Counted from the first letter of the stretch, positions 1 through 22,643 are shown. The stretch: 64,000 nucleotides of DNA from Sphaeramia orbicularis (GCF_902148855.1 NC_043964.1:32374630-32438629); one strand, 5' to 3'. Notes: generated by a model from the sequence alone, not told the origin. A program made the numbers and translations.

Positions 1-344
1 TCCGTAACTTAGATTAATGGGCCGGGTGGCGTGGGGGTGGGGGCAGGATTAACTTGGAGCAGTTAAGCCGGGTCACAGAGATTTTAACTGGACGTGTTGC
101 TTAATGTCCTCGTTTTTGTGCCGCAAGCCGATTTCCAAATTACAATTTTTAGGTGTTACCATGCTGGCACACTGAGCCTCTGTTGCATGATGTTTGTACG
201 AATTTCACCCGATTTGACTCTGAATTCAGCAAAAGGATATCAAGTCTGGTGATACTAAAATTGTACAAATAAGTTTGAGAAATCTGTGTTGCACACGTCA
301 CCTTGCAGACACTGACCTTTTCCAAACATTCATGTCCATGATGT

Positions 345-416
345 CTCTGGAGTTGATGTATTAGAAATACCTGACTATCACTGATGGTTTTTGTATTCAT
401 ACTGTCTGATCCAGAG
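345..416 (+). ncRNA. snord41: SNORD41-like C/D snoRNA, copy 1 (intron upstream of first coding exon)
   Basis: A perfect 7-bp terminal stem (345-351 with 410-416) encloses a degenerate C box (TTGATGT at 353-359), a D' box CTGA at 371-374 and a D box CTGA at 406-409. The guide before the D box reads GTATTCATACTG, nearly the antisense of human SNORD41, which methylates 28S U4276 and is also encoded in TNPO2. The RNA ends 86 nt before the 3' splice site at 502, the spacing typical for intronic C/D snoRNAs. The weak C box makes this the least certain of the three copies. Confidence 0.78.
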
Positions 417-437
417 AATTACTGTTTATAACATTAG

Positions 438-10831
<10,394 letters not shown>

Positions 10832-13800
10832 CCTAAACCTCCCCTTGGTCCACACAGGACACGGCCTGGTAGGTATGGCCTGAAAACTCTTTCTCCCAGG
10901 AATAAAACTAGCCCTCTTATGGAAATGATGACACACCCAGCTCATTGACAAGCAATGATACTTTTTGTTCCCAAATAAATGTTCTGATCCAAACCATTTT
11001 TCCATTCACATACAGTAGATCTCTTCTCTGCCTGATCATTAAACTTTATTTTTTCTTCCTTTTTTTTTTTCAGGTAAATGGAGGGGAGGGTTACTGGGGA
11101 ACTCATTGCACTGCCCAGATCATGGGGAGAAACATGAGCTGAAGGGATGGAACTGGCCTTGACCGTCCACTCAGCGGATGTCCCACTTCTTCCCTCCCCC
11201 TGCACCCTGTGTGTCTCTGTGAGGGAGGGTGGGAGGAGGGTGGTGGGTGTGGGTGGGTAAACTGGGGATATACATATACCTCTCGGATTAAATGCCTCAC
11301 TAAATCCAACACACTCAAAAGTGACTTTCGCCAACAGCACCGCAGGGATCTTAAGTAGGTGAGGGCAAAAAAGGGGCTGGTTTTGACCTTCCCCCTCCTT
11401 GATTCGACTATTCTGTTGCAAGAGATGACAGTGGGGAGGGGGGTGGCGGATGGGTACATAAAAAGGAATTATCTGAACCAGCAATAGGGTGCCACAGTCC
11501 CAAATGCTTTCAGTAGAAGGACGCATCGTATAGATGTGTTGCACAGGCTCGTGTGGCTTTAATAGAACTGGCTAAATGAAACACAAGTCGCTTTTACATC
11601 GTAATAATGCAGGAGATGCGCACCCTTTTTTTTCTTTTTTGCACCCTTTGACAGCAAAAATTACATTTGGTGTGCACATTCATGGGTCGTATTCTCTTTT
11701 CACATGTACATTTAGCTGAATTTAATTTTGCACCTCTTCCCTTGGTTGCCGAATCCCTCTTGAGTCATAGGTCTGTTAACCCTCGCAAGTTATTGCATGG
11801 CATATGATCACCTCTTAAGTAACGCATGTTTGAGTGAATGTCAGTTGCAAGTTGATATATTTCATTATTGTCAGTATATGGAGGCTGCCATAAGTTAAAG
11901 CTGTCAAGTGCTTGGTTCTTTTGTCCTCCCATTTATTCATAGTGGAAACGATGTCCCTATAGTTTAACGGAGGTTGTGCAGACCAACTCGACATAGAATA
12001 ATAGAGCGTCTGATCATTCACTGCGACAAGATTTCAAATACTGTAGGCAAGTGGAGAATCCTTTTGCTGCTGCTGCTTCCTTTTTTTTTTTTAAGAGTAT
12101 TTACAAAATGGACTTAATGAGAGCGATAAGACATCACCAAGAATGAATTGGTTCTTACTGATATAAATGCACTTTTTCTTTTGTAAGAAATTTAGAATTT
12201 CAAATGTAAGACGTACAGTAATAATATACTGATCTTGAGATATAGTTTTTTGATAAGCGATTTTAGGACTGTTAATGGCTTGCTAACGTAAGCCTTATGT
12301 TGATATTGTTAAGCAATGGTAAAAATGACTAGGTAAGACTTGAGGCCTCTTTAACATAGTTAGTTTTATAATGTAGCTCCTTCTACAATTGAATAAATAG
12401 GATTTAAGAGGACGGAGACATCTTATTTACAGTATTTTGGATCATGTGCATCCGTCAGTCCATATCTGTGTTTGAGGATGTCCCCATCTTTCTCACAAGC
12501 TTTTTGTTCAGCCATCAGGGCTTCTCCTCGTCATAAACGTTGCATGCTTTCCATTGATTATTGCTTCTTTATTATTATTATTATTTTTTTTAAAGTCATT
12601 TTATAGCAGGTTCCAGTGTTGGGATCTTGCTTTATAAGAGCTTTGTCAATGGCAATGCAACTCACTGCTGGACTAATAAGGTACTATTCCAGCTTCTGAT
12701 CAGACTAGTGATTGCTGTTGCCATATATTCACCCGGTGATACTGTGTAGGATATGCCACGGATTAAAGCAGAGTCCTGATTGCTCTCCCCTCGGACGCTG
12801 GTCAGCTGGTTTTCAGAGAGCGGTGGTGTTTATCCAGCTTTATCTCTATGTCATTGTCCATAGTGGATGGTTGTAATGGAAGTACATATGGCTTTTTGCC
12901 TATTAGTGTTTTAATATAGAAGTAATAAAGGTGCTGCTTAGATGTAATTCAGCACCAGACCCACTCTGAAGTTTTGTCAGGAGCGTTGTTTTGAGTTCGA
13001 GGCCACTGGGAGTATCAACATCTGCCCCATAGTCCTAAAAATTAGCTGCCTGTTAAAGCATCTGCCCACCTGATGAATATGCATTTTTTTGTTTGTTTAA
13101 GAATAAGCATTAATACACAATTGTTTGTTTCTCCATAAACTTCTGTGATTCATAGATTTTCTTTCATTTTACCTGTGATATTGATGCAACAGTGGCTCTC
13201 ACCCGTTCCTCAAAGCCGCTCCACTCACAGTATCCTTTTTATTTGGCAGACGAGCATTGACAGGAGGTAGCGAATCACTGATCACAGGTTGGACAAATGT
13301 GCTTGGAACAGTACATGTCTCAGAAAGATGCAGCTCCTGTGCCACAAAGATTGGGTAAAGAGTTGAGTTTGTACCAGTCTGCGCCATGCTGTGATACACT
13401 ATGCTACAAAAGTGAATTTAAATGCAACTTGTCCACAACTTTTTATTTTATTTTTATTTTATTTTATTTTTTTAAAAGTTTTTTTTAATTTTGTTTTTAA
13501 TGCTTGTGACATTTTTATTTATTTAATTTTGTTTTTTCTTCATTTGTTTATGTTTTGTTTTTTAGTTCTAATTTTTTTTTGTGCTCCGGTGCACAAATTT
13601 TTTTTTGGACTTTAAAAGTTTTTTTTTTCCACCCTTTTTATTCTTTTTATTTAAAGAATTATTTGTTTTTCGTTGTTTTATAGCGGACCATTTGATTCTG
13701 TCAGATTTGACACTGTAGTTGGACTGAAGGAGAGTCGTGCTCAGTGCATACCTTAAGGAAGAATGTGGAAAACAAATCCATTTCTTTGTTTCAAATCGGA

Positions 13801-13950
13801 TATCAAGGCTAGCAAATGAATTTGAGTAGTACTTTTTTTTTTTTTTCTCTTTTGCTCAACTGTGGTGCAGGTGGGACGTTTATCTGATGTATCCCTTTTT
13901 ATTTAAATTTTGTGAATAGGGGAAAATAAAAGTGTTTTCTATTATTCTGG
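10832..13950 (+). other. tnpo2: tnpo2 3' untranslated region with one intron
   Basis: After the stop at 10829-10831 the exon appears to end at 10870 (donor GTAGGT). A final exon starts at 11074 after a T-rich tract and CAG. No coding exon follows. The tail is AT-rich with long T runs (about 13440-13680) and ends at an AATAAA at 13925, the probable poly(A) signal. Small open frames at 11.1-11.5 kb are antisense and have no recognisable protein. Confidence 0.75.
10916..10993 (+). ncRNA. C/D snoRNA, second family, copy 4 (tnpo2 3'UTR intron)
   Basis: C box ATGATGA (10925-10931), D' TTGA (10945-10948), C' ATGATAC and D CTGA (10984-10987), with a short TGGA/TCCA stem (10920-10923 with 10988-10991). 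The ACCCAGCTCA guide is intact. Unusually, it lies in an intron located after the stop codon, ending 80 nt before that intron's 3' splice site at 11073. Confidence 0.86.
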
Positions 13951-14039
13951 AGTGTTGTCTTGTGCGCAATGAAAAGTTTCAGTGAAATATTCTGTAACGT
14001 AAAATTCACACACAACTAGGTCAGAGGACATTACACTTA

Positions 14040-14450
14040 AGTTTTATACATTAACACTTCAGCGAAAAGTATCTACTGATCAAAAATCTTTATTAAGATG
14101 ATCCACAGATCCTATCAATACATGTAAATAAGATAAAATGCAGTTTCTCAGCTTTCATTGTCATCAGATATGACTCCTTCAGACATTCAGAGGATCTTGC
14201 GAACATGGAAACACCAGTAAAACCCACATAGTTTGACTTTAGTTCCTGTTCTGACAGAATTTATATTTATGCAGAGCTTTAATCAACATCTACGTGATCA
14301 GTAAGTTAGGAAAATGCGTGACTTACTGGAAAAGGAAAACTGCAGAGCATGATAAATGGTGACAAAACTTGGAAAAGGTTAAATGTAGGGAAGAAAATCA
14401 TTAGAATTGAACACAAAAATAGCTCTAGGTCTTCAAAAAGTTAAAATACT
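14040..14450 (+). mobile_element. Degenerate copy of the TTAA/GACCCA MITE
   Basis: It shares the order of blocks with the copies at 15991, 27041 and 60600: AGTATCTACTGATC, CCTATCAATACATGTAAATAA, TCATCAGATATGACTC, GGAAACACCAGTAAAACCCA, TGATCAGTAA and GATAAATGGTGA. The terminal repeats have eroded. It is older than the other copies. The stretch on to 15.65 kb has no gene; 14466-14600 (TTTATTTTTATAGCACATTTC) looks like another eroded retroposon tail. Confidence 0.6.
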
Positions 14451-15653
14451 TTCAAATGCACCTTTCTAGAAAAGGAAAGTTTATTTTTATAGCACATTTC
14501 ATACACTAAGGAAACTGATTTACAAAAATAAGTTGCATCCTGAGGAAATTGTTTGAAAGAACAGATGAATAAAGAAAATCAAAATAATCCACTGCATAAA
14601 GCAGTAATAGAAAACCCTTTTTTGTTTTGATATACAGTCCTCTAGAGTTGAATAGCATTAAAGCTTAAGATTTACAGTGTCATTGTCGTGATTCATAGTC
14701 ACGTGAAGAGAAATGTTTTTTACCTTGTAGCGCTGCATTATGTAATAATGGTGCAACATGTAATAATTGTTGAACGTATTTTGTAATAAACTTATTACGT
14801 ATTGTATCTTCCAAATTTCAGTGCACCAGTAAGTTTCTTGTCTGTAATAATTAGTGCAGTTTTTGTCTGTAGGTTGCAAACACATTCTCCATTATAATGA
14901 ATACAGTTACATTTGATTTAGGTTTGACCAATAAAACATCCAACTAGGTTTTTTTTTTTTTTTTTTTTAATTCTAATTCAGCTGGAAGGCTTAATGTTCT
15001 GTTGGTATGGTGGCTTTTCCAGTCAAGGCATCCATTTTGATTGTTTATTACATAATGCACCAAATTATTACATTTCCTTTAATGACAGACTAGATCCATA
15101 CTGGATGTGATTCACTGTTCAGAGACGTTTGATCATATAGTCGTTCAGATTTATAGAAAATATGTCTTCTACACACACATGCTCACACAAACGCATACAT
15201 ATGGGCTGAGAAATCAAACTGAGCTATAATCCAGTCCTTTCCATACACTCATTAAAATGTCTTCCTCACAACAGGACTCCGATACTAATGATATGGGATT
15301 ATGTTGAACTAAAAAATATTTATTTTAATATGACAATGATAACAGTTTACACACAGGATGATGTTTTAATAATGATGACAATACCATAACGGATTAGTTT
15401 ACTTACATCAGACTAATCAGTAATAAGAACACAAGGACTCGGTAATTCTTTTATCATTCTCCCCAGTTTATACATGTAACTCTTTAATGCATAATAATTC
15501 AATTAAGAAAAATACTCCAACACACATCTGAAAGACAGATTAAATGTTTATAAAGCAAGATATATAAATATATGTACACTTCAATACATCAGTTAATGTG
15601 GTGTGATCTGGTTTCAGTCCAGTTGTGACTAATTATCATGACTTTATTCTTCC

Positions 15654-15994
15654 TTAACCCTTTAAACCCTAAGGCTAAAATGGTCCGCCTGGACTTTTTT
15701 TTTTCTTTCTTATTTTGACAATAAAAAGGCTAGAAAATACGCTGTGAGTGAGTCTGTATGCCCAATTTTTCAGAGCACATTGTTTTTCCAGATCTTTCAA
15801 AACCTAGCGATCATTTACAATTTCCTGCATGTTATAATACTGCTAGAACAGCTTCTTCTCCTGCTTCTAGTATCTCAGGTTTCAGAAACCGTTGAAATTT
15901 TTCCAATCGCACAAACAGTGAAAGAGTTACAGCTATCCAAACTGCATATGCACAGGGTGTGTCAGTGATGACACGTCAGGTTTTAAAGAGTTAA
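15654..15994 (+). mobile_element. TTAA-flanked piggyBac-like MITE (341 bp)
   Basis: It starts TTAACCCTTTAAACCC and ends GGTTTTAAAGAGTTAA, imperfect inverted termini both flanked by TTAA, the piggyBac target. It has no coding capacity. Its right TTAA (15991-15994) is shared with the next element. Confidence 0.6.
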
Positions 15995-16339
15995 CCCATG
16001 AAGACCCAAACGTCTATCACCAACTAAAACCATCTACTGATCTAAACTGTTTAGTACCTGTTGATCTACTTATCCTATCAATTCATGTAAATAATTGGTG
16101 TAAATGCAATTTGTCATCTTTTCATGGTCATCAGATATGACCCATTTGGACGTTCAGAGGCTCCATAGTTACCGTGGAAACACCATCATCGTCTACAACA
16201 TTGATTCACCAGTAAAACCCATGGAGTTGAATCAATAACAGTGGATGGACACACTGGGTTTATGTTCAGTTAATGAGAGATTTGACTGAAAAAGTCAGTT
16301 TTGTCTGTTTTATTTTTTGGTATAATAACCCTCTATTTT

Positions 16340-16712
16340 GACAACACAGTGGTGCAGTGGATAGCACTCGTACCTCACAACAAGAAGGTTCTGGGTTCAA
16401 TTCCAACACCAGTCGATGGGGGTGGGACCTTTCTGTGTGGAGTTTGCATGCTCTCCCTGTGTCTGCGTGGGTTCTCTCCGGGTACTCCGGCTTCCCCCCA
16501 CCCTCCAAAGACATGCACTGATAGGTTAATTGGCTAATCTAAATTGCCCATAGGTGTGAATGTGAGAGTGATTGTTTGTCTCTATATGTCAGCCCTGTGA
16601 TGAACTGGCGACATGTCCAGGGTGTACCCCACCTTCACCCATCAGTAGCTGGGATCAGCTCCAGAGACCCCAGTGACCCTAGCAAAGATAAAGCGAGCTC
16701 AGAAAATGAATG
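16340..16712 (+). repeat. SINE inserted in a MITE, with perfect 13-bp target duplication
   Basis: A full-length SINE: A-box region GTGGTGCAGTGGATAGCAC, B box GGGTTCAATTCC, tail AAAGCGAGCTCAGAAAATGAATG. It is flanked by identical 13-bp repeats AACCCTCTATTTT at 16327-16339 and 16713-16725, so its boundaries are certain and the insertion is relatively young. Confidence 0.9.
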
Positions 16713-16723
16713 AACCCTCTATT

Positions 16724-17566
16724 TTAACCCTTTCATGCATGAATTATGAGAACCTTAGTCAATATTTTTTTCTTGAGTGTTTTTATTCCTCTTTAGGCAT
16801 GAAAAAAAAGAATGCAAATTAATTTTTTTTTTATGAACCTATTTTTCGTGGAGTCACAAAAATGACCACTCAGCTGGACATCATGCATTTAATTTCTGAA
16901 GCAAAGAAACATGTATTTAAAATTCATCATCAGAAAGTGATATACTGTGTGAAAACTATGAAATAAAAACATTTTTAATGCCACTAATTGCTAAATCCCT
17001 AATGTTTTCTCACATTTTATCATACTCTAATATTAGTTATTACACATTTCATGGAGATAATATCCTCCTGAGACCCAGGAATTTGACAGTTTTAGCTTTT
17101 TTACATTAAAAAAAATTGTCTTGAGTAGAAACTGCACAATGCAACAGTTTTTTTCAGATACATTTTTAAAATTATTTTTATTTATTGATTGATTTTTTTT
17201 AATGGAATGTCCTTTGTAATGCACAGCATTTTTAAAGTAATACTGTCAAACTTTTGTCCGCTACAGAGGACAAAATGCTTTGCTGGGTCTCAGGAGGATA
17301 TGCAAAAGAAAAAAAAAGGACAAAACTGTTAATTACAGTCTAATAACAATTAGCAAGTGTTTTACACTAAAACATGTTACTGCTGATCAGGTTTATTATG
17401 AGCAGCAAAGTTACAATAATTGTATAAACTGCAGTGTTTGGGAGGATGCATAAGCGTCCACTGTGTTGGCTGGTATGCAAGTAAAACAACAAAACCCATG
17501 AATATAGAAGAGAACAGCTGTAAAATATCTGTCCACTGGAGTGACCACTATGCATGAAAGGGTTAA
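16724..17566 (+). mobile_element. piggyBac-like MITE with perfect 13-bp terminal inverted repeats
   Basis: TTAA, then CCCTTTCATGCAT (16728-16740), and the exact inverse ATGCATGAAAGGG (17550-17562), then TTAA (17563-17566). TTAA targets and CCC...GGG ends are piggyBac hallmarks. The interior is non-coding and AT-rich and carries a further inverted-repeat element at 17061-17300. It inserted at the TTAA formed at the edge of the SINE target duplication. Confidence 0.85.
17061..17300 (+). mobile_element. 240-bp MITE with 18-bp perfect inverted ends, nested innermost
   Basis: TATCCTCCTGAGACCCAG (17061-17078) is repeated inverted at 17283-17300. If the outer TA is the target duplication, the termini are TCCTCCTGAGACCCAG and a mariner-like origin is possible (inference). 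It is AT-rich and non-coding. Confidence 0.7.
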
Positions 17567-18464
17567 TCTGAGCTTTAATGAAAATTACATGATCAGTGAA
17601 TTAAATAGGAGAAAATACTTGATTTTCACTGAAAATTCAACAAAATACAGAGGATAATGTCACAATAAATTGTGATAAACCACTTAAGAAAGATTAAAAA
17701 GAAAGAAAACTTCATTTAGGAACTGACACAAAAGTCACACTGGGTCTTTATGGGTTAAAATAAATCATACCTTCAGAACACTTAATTACAGGGGTGGATG
17801 TTGTCTTACATCTGTTACCTTAAATGCAGACTGTAGGTGCCAAACCAGTTTTGACTTAAGTTGAACAGACAGGTCTAAAAACCAAGGTCAGCACCACCCA
17901 AAATAACAGCAGATCACTGTTAACAAAAGAAGTGACAAGTAGTAACAGGGATTTTTTTGTCCTAGAGTTTTGCATGACACAAAACTGCAGCGATGATTCA
18001 TTATGGAAAAATGTCTGTTCAACATTTCCCCTCCATTTAATTTATTGTGCATAAATTAAATGTGGTGGTGCTAATTTCTCAAGCTTTCCTTTTGTTTTTT
18101 TCTGTTTTTAATGGTTGAGAAAAAAGAACCACAATGCAAAATGCCTTTTGCTGGAATGCCTCAACTGGTTTCTGATGATGTCTTTTATCTTTTGCACATC
18201 AATTTCACATTTGAATTTATAATACCATTAAACGTTATCAGATGCATACAGATAATACATGTTCTTATGGATATGCAAATTTTTTGGCCTGGGAGCCACG
18301 TTTAAGTAGGACATACAAGGTTATACCACACCTTGAAAAATAATTAGTCTGTTACTTGCCAAAAACAGTATGTTCGACTGGTTTAGCTGCAGCAGCTTCT
18401 TATCTCCTGTCAGTTGTCTTTTCAAGTGTTATGTCATGCAATGTCATATTGTTTTAGTCTATGT

Positions 18465-18550
18465 CAGTGGTTCCCAACTGTGGGGGGTGTGGACACTCTC
18501 CCGGGGGATAGGGAGGAGGCTCATGATGCAAAAAAGGTTGAGAAGCACTG
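18465..18550 (+). mobile_element. Very short hAT-like MITE (86 bp)
   Basis: The ends CAGTGGTTCCCAAC and GGTTGAGAAGCACTG are inverted and carry the CAGTG terminus common in fish hAT elements. The interior is short and G-rich. Target duplication is not clear. The flanking 17.76-18.46 and 18.55-19.45 kb hold no gene, only A/T runs (about 18792-18815, 18896-18916, 19200-19300). Confidence 0.6.
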
Positions 18551-19266
18551 TGTTATGATATACCTGGTCTTAGTTTTCAGTCCATTATAGCTCCTTTATT
18601 AGAACTGTACAATAATAACTGTTCCTCTGGTTTCATAATTGTTTTATTTCCTCTCCAAGTTTTTTTGCAGCACATTTAATTTTCAGTTTTCTATTTTAAT
18701 TTTCTTTCAAAAAGTTTCAGTAAATATTTACTTGAGAAGACAATGTATGTTTGCAGTTCTCCTTGTATGTCCTTGACCCTTATGCCTCCCTCAAAAAAAA
18801 AAAAAACAAAAAAAAACTCTTGTCACCCTCATGGACAAAAATGTACACACACACAAAAACTACTATAAAATAATCATACGTCAACATTTTTTCTTTCTTT
18901 TTTTTTTTTTTTTTTTATAAATCTCTTAAACAACTTCCCCCCTGCTCAAAACTACCAAAGATTCAACAGTTTTCAGGATTTTTGAATTCTGAGTGAATTA
19001 TTACAGAAAATTTAATATTTTCTATAAAAGAAATAGTCAGTGGATGAAACATTGGTGGTTTTTAGAGCCTTGGATAGGTCAAAGATTAGCAACAAAATTG
19101 ATTTGATTACATTTGTATTTTTTCTGTAGTGTCAGATAATCCTTCGAGGAAAATAGAACACATCTAAAAATAAAAGATGCTGGATTTCAAAAATGTAACT
19201 AAAAAAAAAAGAAAAATTTCTGCCAAATTTCATGCCAAAAGCTGCAACACAGCCAAAATGATCAAC

Positions 19267-19297
<31 letters not shown>

Positions 19298-19450
19298 AAG
19301 AGAAAAACGGACAAAAATGCACGAGGGGGACCTAAGAGTTATGTTGTTGTTGGCTTGATAATGCATATGATGATGATGGGAAATGAAAACTAAATGTAAA
19401 ACATCTAATATCAAGTAAATCACAATGGGAGCTGTATGGAAAACAAACAG

Positions 19451-19728
19451 ATATTCATTCATTCATCTTCTGAAACCACTTTATCCTCACTGGGGTTGTG
19501 GGGGGTGTTGGAGCCTATCCCAGCTATCTATGGGCGAAAGCGGGGTACACCCTGAACGAGTCGTCAGTTCATTGCTGGGCTGACATATAGAGACGAACAA
19601 CCAATCACTCTCACATTCACGCCTATGGACAATTAGATTAACTAATTAACCTATCAGTCCATGTCTTTGGATGGTGGGAGGAAGGTGGAGTACCCAGAGA
19701 GAACCCACGTAAACATGAGGAATGGACA
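19451..19728 (-). repeat. SINE, reverse copy lacking its tRNA head
   Basis: Same family as 16340-16712 in reverse: ATTCATTCATTCATC, GGAGCCTATCCCAGCTA and GGGTACACCCTGAACGAGTC are followed by the mid-body to about 19728. The A/B-box head is missing, so it is 5'-truncated. Confidence 0.75.
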
Positions 19729-19772
19729 GATATGTGCTTATTAAATTTTTTCCTGCAGACTACCAGTTAGAT

Positions 19773-20359
19773 CAGTGTTTTTCAACCTTGGGGTGGTCGC
19801 CTGGAATTCAAATGGGGTCATCTGAAATTTCTAGTAATTGATGAAAATAAAAAAAGAAACCTACTAATAAAAAATATATGGTGAGTTGAAAGAGACAATC
19901 ACAATTTATAAAAGACATGATAAACTCTGAAGCTGAAACTGAAGCACTGTGGCACTGTTTATCTGTCAAATGTTCATTGTGGTCAGTTTCAGATGCTGCA
20001 GCTCTTTCATAATTCATAGTTTGAGTTATTGTTTGTTCAGTATTAATTGTCAGCCTTTTAAATCCAAGCTGGACTGACTGTACATATCCTGACCAAGGAA
20101 AATAAAATTCTCACTTTGTGCGGTAATCTACACCTGGCTTTTCTGCCTCTGTCCATAATAATATACATTATATAGACTAAATGTCGTTTAAAATTAACAT
20201 TTATTTGCAACATAGTATAGCAAACTATTACATGATAAAAAAAAAAAAAAAAAAAAAACTAATTAATTTTAGCCAAAAACTTTTCTCCATTTTTCAGGAT
20301 TGCCAGAAGTTTGTGATGTTAAAATGGGGTCATGAGCCAAAAAAGGTTGGAAACCACTG
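19773..20359 (+). mobile_element. hAT-type non-autonomous transposon with perfect 8-bp TSD
   Basis: The termini CAGTGTTTTTCAACC and GGTTGGAAACCACTG are inverted. Flanks AGTTAGAT at 19765-19772 and 20360-20367 are identical, the 8-bp duplication expected of hAT. It has no transposase frame. The right part is homologous to 35847-36062 in reverse orientation. Confidence 0.87.
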
Positions 20360-20439
20360 AGTTAGATGTTTTAATTTTGTTTTAAAATCTTTTTGTCCCC
20401 ATATTTTACAAGTGTTTGTGAATATTCATGTTATTTAGA

Positions 20440-21300
20440 TCAGGACATGTTCAGACATTCATTGACCTCTGTCTGTCTCAGAAGACAATGGGTTGCGTCT
20501 TGTGCCACTGCTAGCTTGGTGGTTGAAGAGGCCGATTTGAGAGTGGCAGATCCGGTTGCAGTCAGTGCAACAGAATACAGGGTCAGTAGGTGGTTTCAGA
20601 GCCTGGCCATATCTCCTTTCTCTTTTCTTATAAGATTCAAGCTTGTTCTTCTCAGCTCTCTTGACACCAGCCTTCACAGCCTGCAACAAGGTGAGGGAGA
20701 GGACAGCAGCACACTCATTTTCAGAAGGTGGTGGTAATGCACACCATTCGTTGCCTGCCAACAGCCAATACAGAAGAAGAAGAAGAAGAAGAAGAAGAAG
20801 AAGAAGAAGAAAAAGAAGAAGAAGAAGAAGAAGAAGAAGAAGAAGAAGAAGAGAGGACAGCAGTTGGGAGTCCCAGGTGAAACTGTTTGTTGTTTATGAA
20901 GTGTGGTAATGTGAGGGAGGAGATAGCCTCAAAGCAAACTGGGACAGGCTCTGCAGTACGTCTTTTGGGATTCTGCCAACTTCCATACGTTTCATATGCC
21001 CCAGGCACCTTAGTCATCTTTCGTTCAGCATTGATGGTTGTCTGTCTGGCCCTGTGCAGTACCTCACTGTTTGGAACCTTGTCTTTCCAGGTGATACCCA
21101 AAATCTTACGGAGGCATCTTAGATGGAATGAATTGAGCCTCTTCTCATGTCTGGCATATCCAGTCCATATTTCACAACGATACAGCCGTGTTGTGAGGAT
21201 ACCGGCTTGGTAGACCCTCATCTTTGTCTAGCTTGATGTCTCCAAAAAAGCGGTTGGACTGGTGTATATTTCAGACTATTTGTACAGCTTCCTGACAGGA
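20440..21300 (-). mobile_element. 5'-truncated LINE: C-terminal end of reverse transcriptase ORF
   Basis: The minus strand encodes MRVYQAGILTTRLYRCEIWT, then GYARHEKRLNSFHLRCLRK and ILGITWKDKVPNSEVL, the region after the RT domain in a common fish LINE. Further on, CTDCNRICHSQIGLFNH resembles its C-terminal zinc-finger-like motif. The two parts are separated by unrelated sequence and a GAA/TTC microsatellite (20776-20852), and no RT catalytic core remains. Clade not assigned. Confidence 0.75.
20776..20852 (+). repeat. (AAG)n microsatellite
   Basis: About 77 bp of AAG repeats with one AAA interruption, inside the LINE remnant. It accounts for spurious poly-Arg/Lys and poly-Ser open frames. 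Confidence 0.9.
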
Positions 21301-21435
21301 GTTCTCCCTCTATGTACTTCTGAGGATTGACAGCAACTTTCAACAGACACAACACCTTTTGTTTGTCACCAAAGTGAGCAAGTAATATGGTCTACTTCCT
21401 TTGATCATCTTTTAAAAAAAACCGTCTGCTATTGC

Positions 21436-21469
<34 letters not shown>

Positions 21470-21667
21470 AGTTATTGCTATTGCCTTTTAATTGACCTAT
21501 TCATGTTACGTAAAAATGTGATGATTTTATAATCATCTCTCATAGACACATCTTGGAAAATTTGCTTGTCCTCAGTGACTCTTTTACTTGCCAAAACAGC
21601 ACATTCAACTGATATATCTTCATTCTTGTCTCCTATCAGTTGTCCTTTCAAGTGTTACAATGATTAT

Positions 21668-21765
21668 CAGTGTTTCCCAACCAGTGTGCTGCGGCACATT
21701 ATTGTGCTGTGAGAAAACATCAGGTGTGTCGTGGAAAATTATCCAATTTCACCTGATAGGTACTG
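21668..21765 (+). mobile_element. hAT-like transposon end fragment
   Basis: It begins CAGTGTTTCCCAACC and continues GTGTGCTGCGGCACATTA and GGTGTGTCGTGGAAAATTATC, a fish hAT family recognised from memory. No matching right end was found. 21.3-21.67 kb and 21.77-22.59 kb contain no further gene; a TTA repeat lies at about 21437-21468. Confidence 0.6.
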
Positions 21766-22598
21766 TAAGTGAGCAGCGTGATATAGATACATACGACTGC
21801 ACGCACCAGTGATCTACTCTACAACAACAGTCTCCTGTTTCCCTTTGCCAAATAAAAATAAAAGTGAAAGACAACCGGCCCCGATGTAGTGCGCTCTGTT
21901 GATAAAGCCCCCCTCACTAGTGATTAACGAGTTACCTGGGAACCCTGGGTATCAGGTTGGGGAGGGGGAGATAGGCCTCCCATACTGTTATATAATGGAC
22001 CTCAATTCAGGGGTCCGTCTGAAGGGTCGCTGATGCACCCCTCTCAGCTTTCTTGTTCCAAACAGCCTGTCACCCGTGCACCCTCGGTGTGGTGGTACGG
22101 AGGAGAAATGACAAAACTTGTACCATAGCAAACCTCAAAAAACCTCAAATAATATCACCAAATTAAATTACAACTTAAACTAATTAAGTCACTCAACAGC
22201 AAATCATACACAAAAATTTAAGAATACATTTGCACCCCTGTTACCCTAAGTAATAAAGTAATAAAAAAACAAATCTTATCAAAAAACAAATAGCTGGTTT
22301 GTTACCAATTCAATAATATGTCGGTGAGGTTGAAATTTGAGAGAATGTTGGATTCAACTATTGATATTAGACAGAGATCCTCACCACTAATAATCTGAAG
22401 GAAATGAAAGTTGAGTGAGTGGGTGCGACTGCACTTCTTATCATAAAATGTTGGGTGACAGACCACTTATCAGGGGTGACACACGTCCCTGGTGTCTGAA
22501 ATTTGGGATTTCCACAGTTGTTTATTTACGCTATGCTACAGGCTTTTGCATTTAGTTTGTATTAGACCATGATGACCAGTGTATCTTCTATCAGATAA

Positions 22599-22604
22599 AT
22601 GGCA

Positions 22605-22643
<39 letters not shown>

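Larger units (their letters stand above)
15991..17758 (+). mobile_element. TTAA/GACCCA piggyBac-like MITE, split by nested insertions
   Basis: The termini TTAACCCATGAAGACCCA (15991) and TGGGTCTTTATGGGTTAA (to 17758) are inverted repeats flanked by TTAA. Sequence at 15991-16339 and 17563-17758 matches the uninterrupted copies at 27041-27596 and 60600-61144. The middle is filled by a SINE (16340-16712) and a second MITE (16724-17566). It has no coding capacity, so it must have been moved in trans. Confidence 0.85.

Noticed and set aside
11103-11544. Two overlapping minus-strand open frames of 118 and 200 codons
   Set aside because: They lie antisense to the tnpo2 3'UTR, are proline/histidine-rich from CCC/CAC-rich DNA, and match no family.
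16385-16410. tRNA B-box sequences suggesting tRNA genes (also near 5250 and 54085)
   Set aside because: They belong to SINE heads; no cloverleaf with intact acceptor and anticodon arms can be drawn.
20643-20909. Poly-Arg and poly-Ser proteins at 20.6-21.2 kb
   Set aside because: Translation of the AAG microsatellite within a dead LINE.
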